Part shown: in pieces, positions 1 through 7,811 of the stretch | Position numbering within the stretch: the first letter of the stretch is position 1 | Layout of the letters: each line of letters begins with the position of its first letter | Assembly: GCF_000730165.1 (NCBI RefSeq) | Contig: NZ_CP022112.1 | Span: forward strand, 661,501 to 725,500 | From: Nitrospirillum viridazoti CBAmc | GTDB lineage: Bacteria; Pseudomonadota; Alphaproteobacteria; Azospirillales; Azospirillaceae | Direction: 5' to 3' | Length of the DNA: 64,000 bases | Made by a program: the position numbers and the translations under genes | The notes under the pieces: generated by a model | Told to the model about the DNA's origin: nothing | Database searches by the model: none | The model's input: the letters and a program-made list of their open reading frames with translations, nothing else

Positions 1-532
1 CCGCCTCCAGGATGGCGCGGGCGTCATCGGCGTCGCCCACGCCCAGGGGGCGGAAGTGCCGGCCGCGCCGGCGATTATAGTCGATGAAGAAGGCCTCGAT
101 GTCCTTCAGCATCTGGCGGGACAGGACAGGCACGGGATCGTCGGCGATAGGCTCGCGCGCCTGGTCGGGCACGCCCAGCAAGCGATCGTTGCGCACCGTC
201 TTGCCGTTCTGGTCCGTCTGCTCCGCCATGATCACGCCCAACAGGCGCGTCTGGACCAGCAAGCCGGTGGGCAGGGGCATGTCCAATATCAACAGCACAT
301 CCAGGGGATCGCCGTCCTGCCCTTCCGTTCCTGGGATGAAGCCGAAATTATGGGGGAAGACCTGGCCCGGGGGCAGCAGGTAACTGAGCGTGAACAAGCC
401 CAGCCCGGGCTCATACTTCAGCTTGCCCGGACATCCCTTGGGCGTCTCCAGCACCGTGTTGACCAGGCCGCTTTCCGGATCGAAGGCGGGCAGGTGGTCT
501 ATGGCCGGAACAGGGCAGGGGGCCTGGTCCAT
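1..532 (-). CDS. ppa: Inorganic pyrophosphatase, family I (3' end outside window)
   Basis: Cytoplasmic enzyme that hydrolyses pyrophosphate to two phosphates and so drives biosynthetic reactions forward. It is read from the reverse strand with ATG at 532 and stays open to base 1, so about 177 residues are visible and the C-terminus is cut by the window edge. The family I signature appears as DGDPLDV at residues 73-79, whose aspartates bind the metals. Upstream, PKGCPGKLKYE (31-41) occupies the place of the usual PKGSRNKYE, and FPHNFGFIPGT (59-69) is also typical. FFIDYNRRRGR is followed by GVGDADDA, which matches the C-terminal helix region. A small gene ends 10 bp upstream and may share its transcript. 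The family assignment is firm; only the end is missing. Confidence 0.93.
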   Translation of the reverse strand, partial: MDQAPCPVPAIDHLPAFDPESGLVNTVLETPKGCPGKLKYEPGLGLFTLSYLLPPGQVFPHNFGFIPGTEGQDGDPLDVLLILDMPLPTGLLVQTRLLGVIMAEQTDQNGKTVRNDRLLGVPDQAREPIADDPVPVLSRQMLKDIEAFFIDYNRRRGRHFRPLGVGDADDARAILEA

Positions 533-542
533 GGTCCCTCGC

Positions 543-728
543 TCAGCCAAGGAAGGTCCCGGCCTTGGGCACGGCGTCCTCGGGCAGTTCGGTGACGATG
601 TACAACGCCTCCTCCGCCTCCACGATGTCGATGACAGCTGCGTCGATGGCGGTGGCCGGGGTGGGGGCGGCTGGGCAGCCCAGGGCCCGGGCGATGGTGG
701 TGCCGTGGTCGATGGAATAGCGGGCCAT
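543..728 (-). CDS. Small hypothetical protein (61 aa) upstream of ppa
   Basis: A short acidic protein not assigned to any family. It starts at ATG 728, with GGAGCG about 8 nt upstream as a plausible ribosome binding site, and ends 10 bp before the pyrophosphatase start on the same strand. The sequence has a normal amino-acid mix (MARYSIDHGTTIARALG, then AAVIDIVEAEEALYIVTELP), unlike the Arg/Gly/Pro-rich translations of shadow frames. No signal peptide, membrane segment or cysteine is seen apart from one Cys at residue 18. Its position suggests co-transcription with ppa. No function can be assigned. Confidence 0.55.
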   Translation of the reverse strand: MARYSIDHGTTIARALGCPAAPTPATAIDAAVIDIVEAEEALYIVTELPEDAVPKAGTFLG

Positions 729-1030
729 GCCGGGCGCTCCGTCGATGATGGCTGTTCATGGGTTCAAGAGCCGGGGCGGCCTTTCCGTTCCCGGAACGGC
801 ACCGAAAACAATGCGCCGTGGGGGCTGACGGGGGATGGGGCTGCCGGGCGGCATGTGCTATGCTGGCACCGCCACTCCATCCAGCGGGGGACCCGGTACC
901 GTCTGCCTTGAGCCTATCTCAGGGGAAGGCCGGTGCGGGGCCGCCATGCTCGCTTCGTTCGTCTCGCCCGCGGCACCGGGGCCTTGCCCGTGCCACCCGT
1001 GCCGGGGATCGCAACAGAGGGGAGGACGCC
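729..1030. other. Intergenic region between the divergent small gene and phasin
   Basis: About 300 bases with no convincing gene; open frames here translate to low-complexity Arg/Gly/Pro/Ala strings. It must hold the promoters of the leftward 61-aa/ppa unit and of the rightward phasin gene. The phasin ribosome binding site (GAGGGGAGGA) lies at its right end. No clear operator or hairpin was recognised. Confidence 0.5.
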
Positions 1031-1444
1031 ATGCCTGACGCCGTCAAAGCACCGTTTCCACCGCACGACCGGACCAACCAAGCCCTCTTCGGCACCATGC
1101 TGTCCGACAACGCCGCCTGGCTGGGTGACATCCAGCAGGTCTATGGCCGCATGGCCCATGGGGGCATGGCCTTCTTCCAGGAAGTGAGCCGCTTCTGGGA
1201 ACTGCGCATGCACGAGGACAGGGAGGCCTGCGCTGAGCTGATGGCCTGTCGCACGCCGCAGGAGCTGCAGGAATGCGGCCAGCGCTTCGCCCTGAAGGCC
1301 AGCCAGGATTATGCCGAGGGCATCAGCCGCCTGCTGCAAGCCAGCATCGGCGCGTTGGAGGACGGGCCCATTGGCAAGGGCGATGGGGCGAAGGGGGAGG
1401 ACGTCGGAGGCGGTGCCGCCGCGGCGCCCAAGCAAGTCGCCTGA
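1031..1444 (+). CDS. Phasin family protein
   Basis: Predicted 137-residue phasin, a small amphipathic helical protein that coats polyhydroxyalkanoate granules. ATG 1031 was chosen because GAGGGGAGGA precedes it; the frame is open further upstream, but that part reads as low-complexity sequence. Residues about 20-110 form the phasin-type helical domain, with FFQEVSRFWELRMHEDREA, then the typical CRTPQELQECGQRFALKASQDY and a final helix GISRLLQASIGAL. The tail is a disordered Gly/Ala-rich stretch ending in PKQVA. No PHA synthase gene is nearby. The family call rests on the helix pattern and the TPQEL/QDYAEG motifs, which are typical of alphaproteobacterial phasins. Confidence 0.8.
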   Translation: MPDAVKAPFPPHDRTNQALFGTMLSDNAAWLGDIQQVYGRMAHGGMAFFQEVSRFWELRMHEDREACAELMACRTPQELQECGQRFALKASQDYAEGISRLLQASIGALEDGPIGKGDGAKGEDVGGGAAAAPKQVA

Positions 1445-1559
1445 CAGCCCGCGCCCTTGCCTGTCACGCAACAGATGCCGGTCGCGCAACAGACCTGTGC
1501 GTCGACGCCGCGTTCAAAGCGCGCGCCGGGGCCATTATGTTCAGGCGGTTAGCAATTCG

Positions 1560-1610
1560 GGCGGCCGCCCCACCGCCGGTAGACGCCAGCGGCGGCCGCC
1601 CCACCGCCGG
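1560..1610. repeat. Exact 20-bp direct repeat, period 31 bp
   Basis: The 20-base unit beginning GGCGGCCGCCCCACC occurs at 1560-1579 and again at 1591-1610, separated by 11 bases. It lies just upstream of the flavin reductase ATG at 1622, inside its likely leader. The unit contains the self-complementary core GCGGCCGC, so alternative hairpins are possible. It may be only a tandem duplication. Confidence 0.7.
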
Positions 1611-1621
1611 GACAGGACCTT

Positions 1622-2251
1622 ATGCGCCAGCACCATGACCTTTATTCCTATGAGCCGGCCAAGGGCCATGGGTTGCCGCACGACCCGCTGAACTCCATGG
1701 TGGGCCCTCGTCCCATCGGCTGGATCTCCAGCCGGGGGCGGGACGGCAGCGTCAACCTGGCGCCCTACAGCTTCTTCAACCTTTTCAACTACCGCCCGCC
1801 TATCGTGGGCTTCTGCAGCACCAGCGCCAAGGACAGCCTGCGCAACGCCCAGGAAACGGGCGTCTTCGTCTGGAACCTGGCCACGCGCGACCTGGCGGAA
1901 CAGATGAACGCCACCAGCGCCCCCCTGCCGTACGGGACCAACGAATTCGAGGCCGCCGGCCTGACCCAACTGCCGGCGGTGCACATAGACGTGCCGCGCG
2001 TGGCCGAAAGCCCCGTCCATTTCGAATGCCGGGTGACGGACATCCACCGCCTGCGCCGCCATGACGGCACGGCCGTGGATTCCTGGCTGGTGATGGGCGA
2101 GGCCGTCGCCATCCATATTGCCCGTCCCCTGATCGTCGACGGCGTCTTCGACACCTTCGGTGCCGGCATCATTCTGCGCGGTGGCGGCCCCTCGGCCTAT
2201 GCCGCCATCACACCCGACACCCGTTTCGACATGGACAGGCCCCGTGGGTGA
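1622..2251 (+). CDS. Flavin reductase family protein (flavoredoxin/DIM6-NTAB type)
   Basis: A 209-residue FMN-binding split-barrel protein of the flavin reductase-like family, expected to bind FMN and pass electrons from NAD(P)H to flavin in the cytoplasm. Diagnostic segments are SMVGPRPIGWISS (about 25-37), followed by GSVNLAPYSFFNLFNYRPPIVGF (about 42-64). The latter matches the N-x-APYSxF(N) flavin-binding segment of this subfamily. ETGVFVWNLATRDLAEQMNATS then follows the usual order. ATG 1622 follows AGGACCTT. It differs clearly from the RutF/HpaC-like reductase at 2479. The physiological partner is not evident from the neighbours. Confidence 0.88.
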   Translation: MRQHHDLYSYEPAKGHGLPHDPLNSMVGPRPIGWISSRGRDGSVNLAPYSFFNLFNYRPPIVGFCSTSAKDSLRNAQETGVFVWNLATRDLAEQMNATSAPLPYGTNEFEAAGLTQLPAVHIDVPRVAESPVHFECRVTDIHRLRRHDGTAVDSWLVMGEAVAIHIARPLIVDGVFDTFGAGIILRGGGPSAYAAITPDTRFDMDRPRG

Positions 2252-2478
2252 TGATTGGACGCCGGCAAATGGCTGTTGAGAACTATTCAATTACGGCGTG
2301 GTGGGCCGATGTGGTACCGCAGCGCACGGTTCTTTGACTAAGCGTTGATCCGCCTTGTCATCCCGGATGAAGCGGTGTCCTATGCCCGCCGCTTGGGTCC
2401 TGTGCCGAAACATTGGGCTGGCAACACCATCACCGACAGGTAAGGTGTGCCCGCTCCCGCGCTGTCTATTGAGGCCTC
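2252..2478. other. Intergenic gap between the two flavin reductase genes
   Basis: About 230 bases without a supported gene. One plus-strand frame at about 2370-2443 reads coding-like (VPKHWAGNTITDR before a stop) but has an in-frame stop upstream and no start, so it could be a gene remnant. No terminator hairpin was recognised after the first reductase gene. Confidence 0.35.
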
Positions 2479-2991
2479 ATGTCCACGTCCTCCGCTCTTC
2501 CACCGCTCGATGACGCCGCCAGCATCATGGATGGCCTGCGCCAAGCCATGCGCCGCTTGGCGGCCTCGGTCTCTGTGGTGACGCTGCGGGATGCGAACGG
2601 GGCGGCGGGCGCCACGGTCAGCGCCCTGTGCTCCTTGAGCTTCGAGCCACCCTCGGTCCTGATCGCGCTGAACCAGTCCGGCAGCATGCACGACCGCATC
2701 CTGGCGGTGGACACCTACGCCATCAACATCCTCTATGCCGACCAGGAAGAGGTCTCGAAGACCTTCGGCGCCCCCAACCGGACGGCCGACTGCTTCAAGC
2801 CCGACGTGTGGGAGGACATCATGGGCGCCCCCTGCCTGATCGGCGCCCAATCCACCCTGATCTGTCGCCGCGCCGCCGAGCTGCCCCACGGCAGTCACCG
2901 CGTCATCGTGGGGGAGGTGCTGTGGACCCGCAGCCGGCCCGAGGTCAACCCGCTGCTCTACGCCGACGGCGGTTACCGCCGGCTGGGGTGA
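2479..2991 (+). CDS. Flavin reductase (RutF/HpaC/NtaB-like NAD(P)H:flavin oxidoreductase)
   Basis: A 170-residue short-chain flavin reductase that would supply reduced flavin to a two-component monooxygenase. Typical order: MRRLAASVSVVTL (the family's F/L-x-x-G-V-x-V-V-T position, about 29-41), GAAGATVSALCSLSFEPPSVLIALNQS (about 47-73), then the interface segment FAVNxL-like YAINILYADQEEVSKTFG. ATG 2479 has GAGG just upstream. No monooxygenase lies beside it. A strong terminator follows at 3014. The family is secure; the partner oxygenase is unknown, although a flavin-dependent halogenase at 41510 in this window would also need reduced flavin. Confidence 0.88.
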   Translation: MSTSSALPPLDDAASIMDGLRQAMRRLAASVSVVTLRDANGAAGATVSALCSLSFEPPSVLIALNQSGSMHDRILAVDTYAINILYADQEEVSKTFGAPNRTADCFKPDVWEDIMGAPCLIGAQSTLICRRAAELPHGSHRVIVGEVLWTRSRPEVNPLLYADGGYRRLG

Positions 2992-3013
2992 AGGCCGGTA
3001 AAGTCGCCAAAGG

Positions 3014-3054
3014 AAATCCCCGGGGGACGGGCGCCCCCCGGGGATTTTTATTTT
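3014..3054 (+). terminator. Rho-independent terminator after the flavin reductase
   Basis: Inverted repeat AAATCCCCGGGGG / CCCCCGGGGATTT with a 7-8 nt loop, followed by a T-rich tract. It lies 23 bp after the flavin reductase stop on the plus strand. Because the stem carries A runs on its left side, it can also terminate the leftward TBDR transcript, making it bidirectional. Confidence 0.85.
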
Positions 3055-3130
3055 CAACTGCCAAAACTCGAGTTTGGACGGCCCCAGGGAAGGGAGGCCC
3101 CTGGGACCGTCGGGGGGACTGAACTGGGTC

Positions 3131-6007
3131 TTAGAACTTGGCGCGGGCGCCAAAGATCACCTGCACGCCGGGGTAATAGATGCTGTAGGGCGAGTTGGAG
3201 TGGCCGAAGTCCGTCACCAGCGGCTCGTTGGTGACGTTCAGGGCGTCGACGGTCAGGCGGACGCTGTCGTTGAAGAAGGGCAGCTGATAGCCCATGGACA
3301 GGTCCAACTGGCCGCGCGCCTCGGAAATCAGCGCCTCGTTGATGTTGCTCTGCGGGGCGTTGGCGGCGGTGGAGGAGTCGTTCCAGACGTAGTTCACGCT
3401 GACCGACACGCCATGGCCTTCATAATAGGCCTGCAGGTTATAGCTGTAGGGCGAAATGCCGGTGGCGAACAGCCCGCTGCTGGAACTCTGCTCGATATGC
3501 GTGCCGTTGGCGGAGAAGCCCAGGCCCTCGACGATGAAGTCCAGCGGCTGCACCCAGGTCAGTTCAATGCCCTGCAGCAGCAGCTTGCTGAGGTTCACGG
3601 GCTGGGTCAGCGTCACGGTGGCCACGTTCGGGCCGCCGCGCAGGAGCAGGGCCTGCTGCTGGCTGGTCTGCAGGTCGCTGAAGTTGATGCCCAGGGAGGT
3701 GAAGGGAACCGTGCTTTGCGTGGTGACGGTGAAGCCGTCGATGTCCTTGCGGAACAGCGCCGCGCCGATATAGCCCAGGCCGCCCGTGTACCACTCACCG
3801 CCGATGTCGATGTTGTTGGAGGTGTAGGGCTTCAGGTTCGGGTTGCCCGCGCTGGCCACCTGCGCCGAGATGTCGGAGAAGGTGGTGCCGGGCAGCAGCT
3901 GGCTGGCGTCGGCGCGGGTGATGCTGCGCGAGGCGGATGCGCGCAGCTTGATGTCGTCCGTCAGGCTGTAGACCACGTTGGCAGAGGGCAGCACGTCGCT
4001 GTAGCCGGTGTTCAGCGTCTGGTCGATCAGCGCGCCGGACGCGGTCTGCAGCGGGCTGGTCACCGTCTGGTCGGTGTGGAAGTAGCGCAGGCCCATGTTG
4101 ATGGCCACATCATGGCCCAGCAGCGTGTCCTTGGCGTTCGCCTCGGCATAGCCGCCGAAGGTCTTTTCCGAGATGTTGCCGACGGAGCCGCCGGTCACGG
4201 CGCTGCGGGTCTGCGGCGCCGTCTGCTTGTAGTAGTCGTAATTGGTGGCCTTCTCTAGCGCCGACAGGTTGGTCATGATCCACTGGGTGTAGCCGACGTT
4301 GCCGCCGGCCAGGTGACCGAAGTCGCTGATGTTCATGGGCTGCAGGTATTGGCCGATCTGGGAATTGGGCACCGAACCCGACAGCCCGTCGCAGGTGGCG
4401 CCGCAGACGGAGGTCTGGAAGGCCGTGCTGTTGTCGTAGGCGCGGATGATGCGGCTGGCCATGTCATAGGCGCCGCCCACCTTCAGGTTGACGTTGTCGT
4501 CGCCGTACTGGGTGTCGATGTGGGCGCCGCGGGTCGTGGTCTCGCGGTACACGTTCTGCACGTTCACGCGGTACCACTTCCAACCCAGGTTCGGGTCGTT
4601 CAGGTCGCGGTTGGGCATGATGATGGGCTGGCCGTTGGCGCCATTGGCCTGGTAGTTGACCACCAGGCCGGACTGGGCCGGCGTCTGCACGTCGAACTGC
4701 GGCTGCTCACGGAAGAAGGTGCTGTGGCCGTAGTTGACCTGGGCATCGACCTTGAAGTCCTTGGACGGCTTCCAGGTCAGGGTGGGGTTGATGTTGTAGA
4801 ACTCGGTATGCTGGTTGAAGATGTCGTTTTCCAGGAAGAAGCTGGAATTGGCGAAGGTGCCCTGGGTCACGACGTTGTTGCTGTCGACGGTCAGGTTGAA
4901 GGGGACCATGCCGCCGGTTGAGGTGGGGCTGGTGCCGGGGCCGGAGTTGCGGACGTACCAGTTCATGTTCAGGCGCTGATAATCGCGGTCGGACTGGGCC
5001 CACAGGCCGTCGATGGCGAAGTGCCATTCGTCGCTGGGACGGTATTCCAGGGACAGCAGGCTGGACACGCGCGAGCGGTCGCCGAAGGTATAGCTGTTGC
5101 GGCCCAGGCGCGGGATCTGCGCGCTGCCCAACTGCGGCAGGGTCAGGCCCGACGTCTGCGCCAGGTTCACCGGCTGGCCGGCGGTCAGGCCGGCGACGTT
5201 GCGGGGGGCGGTGCTGGCATAGACGAAACCGTTGCCGGTGCCGACGTCGCCGCTGCCGGCCGGCAGGTTGCCGTCGGTCCAGCCGATGGTCTCGAAGCCG
5301 TCGATGCGGGTCGTGGTCTTCACGCCGGACACGCCGACCAGGATGCCGAAGGGGCCCCAGGTATGGCTGGCCACCATGGCGCCGCGCGGGCTGACCTCGC
5401 CGTCGGCGTTGGTGTACTGGCCCTGGCCGATCAGGGTGACGTGGGTGCCCTCGTTATCGAAGGGGCGGGCGCTATGCAGGTTCACGGTGCCGGCGATGCC
5501 GCCTTCCAGGGTGGAGGAGACCGGCGTCTTCTCCACGTCCAGGCGGGTGAACAGCTCGGACGGGAACAAGTCCAGGTCGACTTCGCGGTTGGCGTTGCCG
5601 CCGTTGGTGCCGCCGTCCGACGCCACCGCGATCTGGGTGTTGTTCAGCAGCACCTTGGAGAAGCTGGGGCCCAGGCCGCGGATGGAGACCTGAACGCCTT
5701 CGCCGTCGATGTCGCGGTTCAGGTTCACGCCGGGGATGCGGTTCAGCGTCTCGGCCAGGTTGGTGGCCGGCAGTTTGCCGATGTCCTCGGCGAAGATGCT
5801 GTCGCCAAAGGCGACGGAATTGCGCTTCTGTTCGGTGGCATCCAACAGGCTGCGCCGGATGCCGGTGACGGTGATTTCCTCCAGCGCGGGGTCGTCGCCC
5901 GCCGAGGCCGTCTGGGCGTAGGCCTGCATCGACATCATGCCCAGCAGCGCGGAGCCGGCCAGGGCGGTGGTCGTCAGCAATGCCTTCCAGTTCTTCGAAT
6001 ACGCCAT
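3131..6007 (-). CDS. TonB-dependent receptor (Xanthomonas/Caulobacter type), probable oligosaccharide transporter
   Basis: Outer-membrane receptor of 958 residues with a signal peptide (cleavage near AYAQ, about 31). A TonB-box-like segment EEITVTGIRRSL at about 43-54 leads into the Xanthomonas/Caulobacter-type plug (IGKLPATNLAETLNRIPGVNLNRD, then VSIRGLGPSFSKVLLN). The C-terminus ends in an aromatic residue (GARAKF), as outer-membrane barrels require. There is no STN domain, so it is a transporter rather than a signalling receptor. It stands alone, with a terminator on each side, and a LacI-type operator lies 216 bp upstream. That operator is shared with the xylan-hydrolase operon at 10354, so uptake of glucuronoxylan oligosaccharides is the best inference. 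The substrate is unproven. Confidence 0.92.
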   Translation of the reverse strand: MAYSKNWKALLTTTALAGSALLGMMSMQAYAQTASAGDDPALEEITVTGIRRSLLDATEQKRNSVAFGDSIFAEDIGKLPATNLAETLNRIPGVNLNRDIDGEGVQVSIRGLGPSFSKVLLNNTQIAVASDGGTNGGNANREVDLDLFPSELFTRLDVEKTPVSSTLEGGIAGTVNLHSARPFDNEGTHVTLIGQGQYTNADGEVSPRGAMVASHTWGPFGILVGVSGVKTTTRIDGFETIGWTDGNLPAGSGDVGTGNGFVYASTAPRNVAGLTAGQPVNLAQTSGLTLPQLGSAQIPRLGRNSYTFGDRSRVSSLLSLEYRPSDEWHFAIDGLWAQSDRDYQRLNMNWYVRNSGPGTSPTSTGGMVPFNLTVDSNNVVTQGTFANSSFFLENDIFNQHTEFYNINPTLTWKPSKDFKVDAQVNYGHSTFFREQPQFDVQTPAQSGLVVNYQANGANGQPIIMPNRDLNDPNLGWKWYRVNVQNVYRETTTRGAHIDTQYGDDNVNLKVGGAYDMASRIIRAYDNSTAFQTSVCGATCDGLSGSVPNSQIGQYLQPMNISDFGHLAGGNVGYTQWIMTNLSALEKATNYDYYKQTAPQTRSAVTGGSVGNISEKTFGGYAEANAKDTLLGHDVAINMGLRYFHTDQTVTSPLQTASGALIDQTLNTGYSDVLPSANVVYSLTDDIKLRASASRSITRADASQLLPGTTFSDISAQVASAGNPNLKPYTSNNIDIGGEWYTGGLGYIGAALFRKDIDGFTVTTQSTVPFTSLGINFSDLQTSQQQALLLRGGPNVATVTLTQPVNLSKLLLQGIELTWVQPLDFIVEGLGFSANGTHIEQSSSSGLFATGISPYSYNLQAYYEGHGVSVSVNYVWNDSSTAANAPQSNINEALISEARGQLDLSMGYQLPFFNDSVRLTVDALNVTNEPLVTDFGHSNSPYSIYYPGVQVIFGARAKF

Positions 6008-6222
6008 TTCTTTCCTCCCCGATCGCCCGCGGCTCCCTCTCCGGATTGGGCGGTCTGTTGTTAAGGTTCTGGTTTTGCGCGGGTTTTCCCCGCGCGGGTA
6101 CGGGTCAGCGGTAGCGGTAAGGTGTCAGCGTCAACCGCCGGGTGTCTGTGTGCCGGCCAATGGCCGAATGCAGGCGTCCCATTCCGCTCCCCTCCCTCAA
6201 GCAGCGCGTTCTAGGCGCTTTT

Positions 6223-6242
6223 AAATGGTAGCGTTACCATTT
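6223..6242. promoter_or_regulatory. LacI-family operator upstream of TBDR
   Basis: Near-perfect palindrome AAATGGTA-GCGT-TACCATTT. The half-site ATGGTA/TACCAT with a 4-bp centre is identical to that of the site at 10268-10283 before the GH3 gene. LacI/GalR-type sugar regulators bind palindromes of this layout. No LacI gene is in the window. Confidence 0.7.
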
Positions 6243-6308
6243 CCAGGAAACCGCAATATTGTCAATATATTTTTTGAACAATATTGACGTTATTTTGGCA
6301 TTTTATTT

Positions 6309-6355
6309 TAAAAAACAAACGAATACGACGTCGCCTTCAAAAATAAGGCGATCGT
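6309..6355 (-). terminator. Rho-independent terminator after the MFS transporter gene
   Basis: On the minus strand the hairpin TCGCCTT-ATTTTTG-AAGGCGA (6331-6351), extended by ACGA/TCGT flanks, is followed by a T-rich run at 6309-6320. It separates the MFS transcript from the TBDR promoter. Confidence 0.75.
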
Positions 6356-6392
6356 CTTAACGAAAATTACTTAAGGAGATTTCTATACGCCT

Positions 6393-7712
6393 TTAGAATG
6401 CGGCACCTCCACTCTCCGGTATGGCGGGCCGCAGCTGGGGGCTCAATGTCTGAAGGGCCAGCAGCGCCAGGGGATAGGCCAGGGCCGCCGTCAGGAAGAT
6501 GGGGCCATAGCCGCCTGTGGTCTGCAAAATCCACCCCGTGAACTTGGACATCACCATGCCGCCCACGGCCCCCGCCGTGCCGCCCAGGCCCACCACGGTG
6601 GCGACGGCGGAAGGCGGGAACAGGTCGGAGGGCAGGGTCATCAGGTTGGCGGAGAAACCCTGATGGCCGGCGGTCGCCAAGCCTATGATCAGGACCGCCG
6701 CCACCAGCCCGCCGACCCAGGGCGCCACCAGCACGGGGACGACGCAGACGGCGCACGCCAGCATGGCGACCTTGCGCGACCGGTTGGCGCCCAAACCCCG
6801 CCGCATCAGGCGCGACGACAGCCAGCCGCCAGTCACACTGCCGACGTCGGACATCAGGTAGATCGCCACCAGGGGCGGGCCGAAGCTGGACAGGTCCAGA
6901 CCGAAGCGGCGGCCCAGGAAGTCCGGCAGCCAGAACAGGAACACCCACCAGATGGGGTCGGTCAGGAACTTGGCCAGCACATAGGCCCAGGTCTGCCGCT
7001 GACGCAGCACCCAGCGCAGGCGCGGGCCTTCCACGGCAATGGTGGGGGAGATGGCGTCAGAGCGGATGTGGGCCAGCTCTGCCCCGGTCAGATGCCGGTC
7101 CTCCTCGGGACGGCGATAGAACGCCAGCCAGGCGGCCAGCCATCCGAAACTGATGACACCGGTTACCACAAAAGCGGTGCGCCAATCGGCTATGGCGACG
7201 ATGACGGGCACCACCAAGGGGGTGACGACCGCGCCGACGTTGGAGCCGGCGTTGAAGATGCCCACGGCCAGGGCGCGCTCGCGCCGGGGGAACCATTCCG
7301 CCACGCTCTTCAGGCCTGCGGGGAAATTGCCGGCCTCCCCGGCGCCCAGGGCTACGCGCGCCAGGGTGAACTGCACAAGACCGCCGGCCAGGCCGTGGGC
7401 CATGTGGGCCAGGTTCCAGATGACGAAGGTCAGGGCGTAGCCCCAGCGGGCGCCCACCCGGTCGATGACACGGCCGAACACCAGGTAGGCGACCGCGTAC
7501 GAGGCTTGGAACCAGAAGATGATGTCGGCGTAGTCGGTATCGGACCAGCGGAATTCCTGCGACAGCAGGGGCTTCAGCAAGCCCAGCATCTGGCGGTCGA
7601 CGTAGTTGATGACGGTGGCGGCGAACAGCAGGGCCACGACGATCCAGCGCCGCCGGCCTAGCCTGGCCGGCGGTGGGATTGGTGCACCTGTGGCTTCCGC
7701 GGGCCACGCCAT
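6393..7712 (-). CDS. MFS transporter, hexuronate-type (ACS/ExuT family)
   Basis: A 439-residue inner-membrane major facilitator with about 12 hydrophobic helices. The first, WIVVALLFAATVINYVDRQM, carries the NYVDR motif of the anion:cation symporter family that includes ExuT (galacturonate/glucuronate). LARVALGAGEAGNFPAGLKSVAEWFPRRERALAVGIFNAGSNVGAVV is also characteristic of hexuronate and related sugar-acid porters. ATG 7712 is preferred over an upstream in-frame ATG at 7775 because GGGAGAGAGA precedes it. It lies 99 bp downstream of D-mannonate dehydratase on the same strand, so uptake of glucuronate released from xylan is the natural role. The exact sugar acid is inferred. Confidence 0.85.
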   Translation of the reverse strand: MAWPAEATGAPIPPPARLGRRRWIVVALLFAATVINYVDRQMLGLLKPLLSQEFRWSDTDYADIIFWFQASYAVAYLVFGRVIDRVGARWGYALTFVIWNLAHMAHGLAGGLVQFTLARVALGAGEAGNFPAGLKSVAEWFPRRERALAVGIFNAGSNVGAVVTPLVVPVIVAIADWRTAFVVTGVISFGWLAAWLAFYRRPEEDRHLTGAELAHIRSDAISPTIAVEGPRLRWVLRQRQTWAYVLAKFLTDPIWWVFLFWLPDFLGRRFGLDLSSFGPPLVAIYLMSDVGSVTGGWLSSRLMRRGLGANRSRKVAMLACAVCVVPVLVAPWVGGLVAAVLIIGLATAGHQGFSANLMTLPSDLFPPSAVATVVGLGGTAGAVGGMVMSKFTGWILQTTGGYGPIFLTAALAYPLALLALQTLSPQLRPAIPESGGAAF

Positions 7713-7811
7713 GAACGTCTCTCTCCCATTCGTCACCGGCGGCTTTGACGCCCGCACGGCGCTGTTCTTATGCAAGGGCGCGTTCAGGGCCGCGCCCGGT
7801 CCCCAACCAAC

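Larger units (their letters stand above)
6008..6392. promoter_or_regulatory. Regulatory region of the TBDR, with AT-rich segment
   Basis: A 385-bp gap holding, from right to left, the MFS-gene terminator (6309-6355), an AT-rich stretch with inverted repeat GTCAATAT/ATATTGAC (6261-6268, 6281-6288) and two CAATATTG palindromes (6254, 6279), and the LacI-type operator (6223-6242). On the minus strand a TTGACA hexamer lies just upstream of the operator and could be the -35 element, placing the operator over the -10/start region. The remaining 215 bp to the ATG is a long leader with no feature recognised. Confidence 0.5.

Noticed and set aside
3074-6064. Several long plus-strand frames across the first TBDR
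   Set aside because: Shadow frames antisense to a full-length 958-aa receptor; composition is low-complexity Val/Gly/Arg/His.
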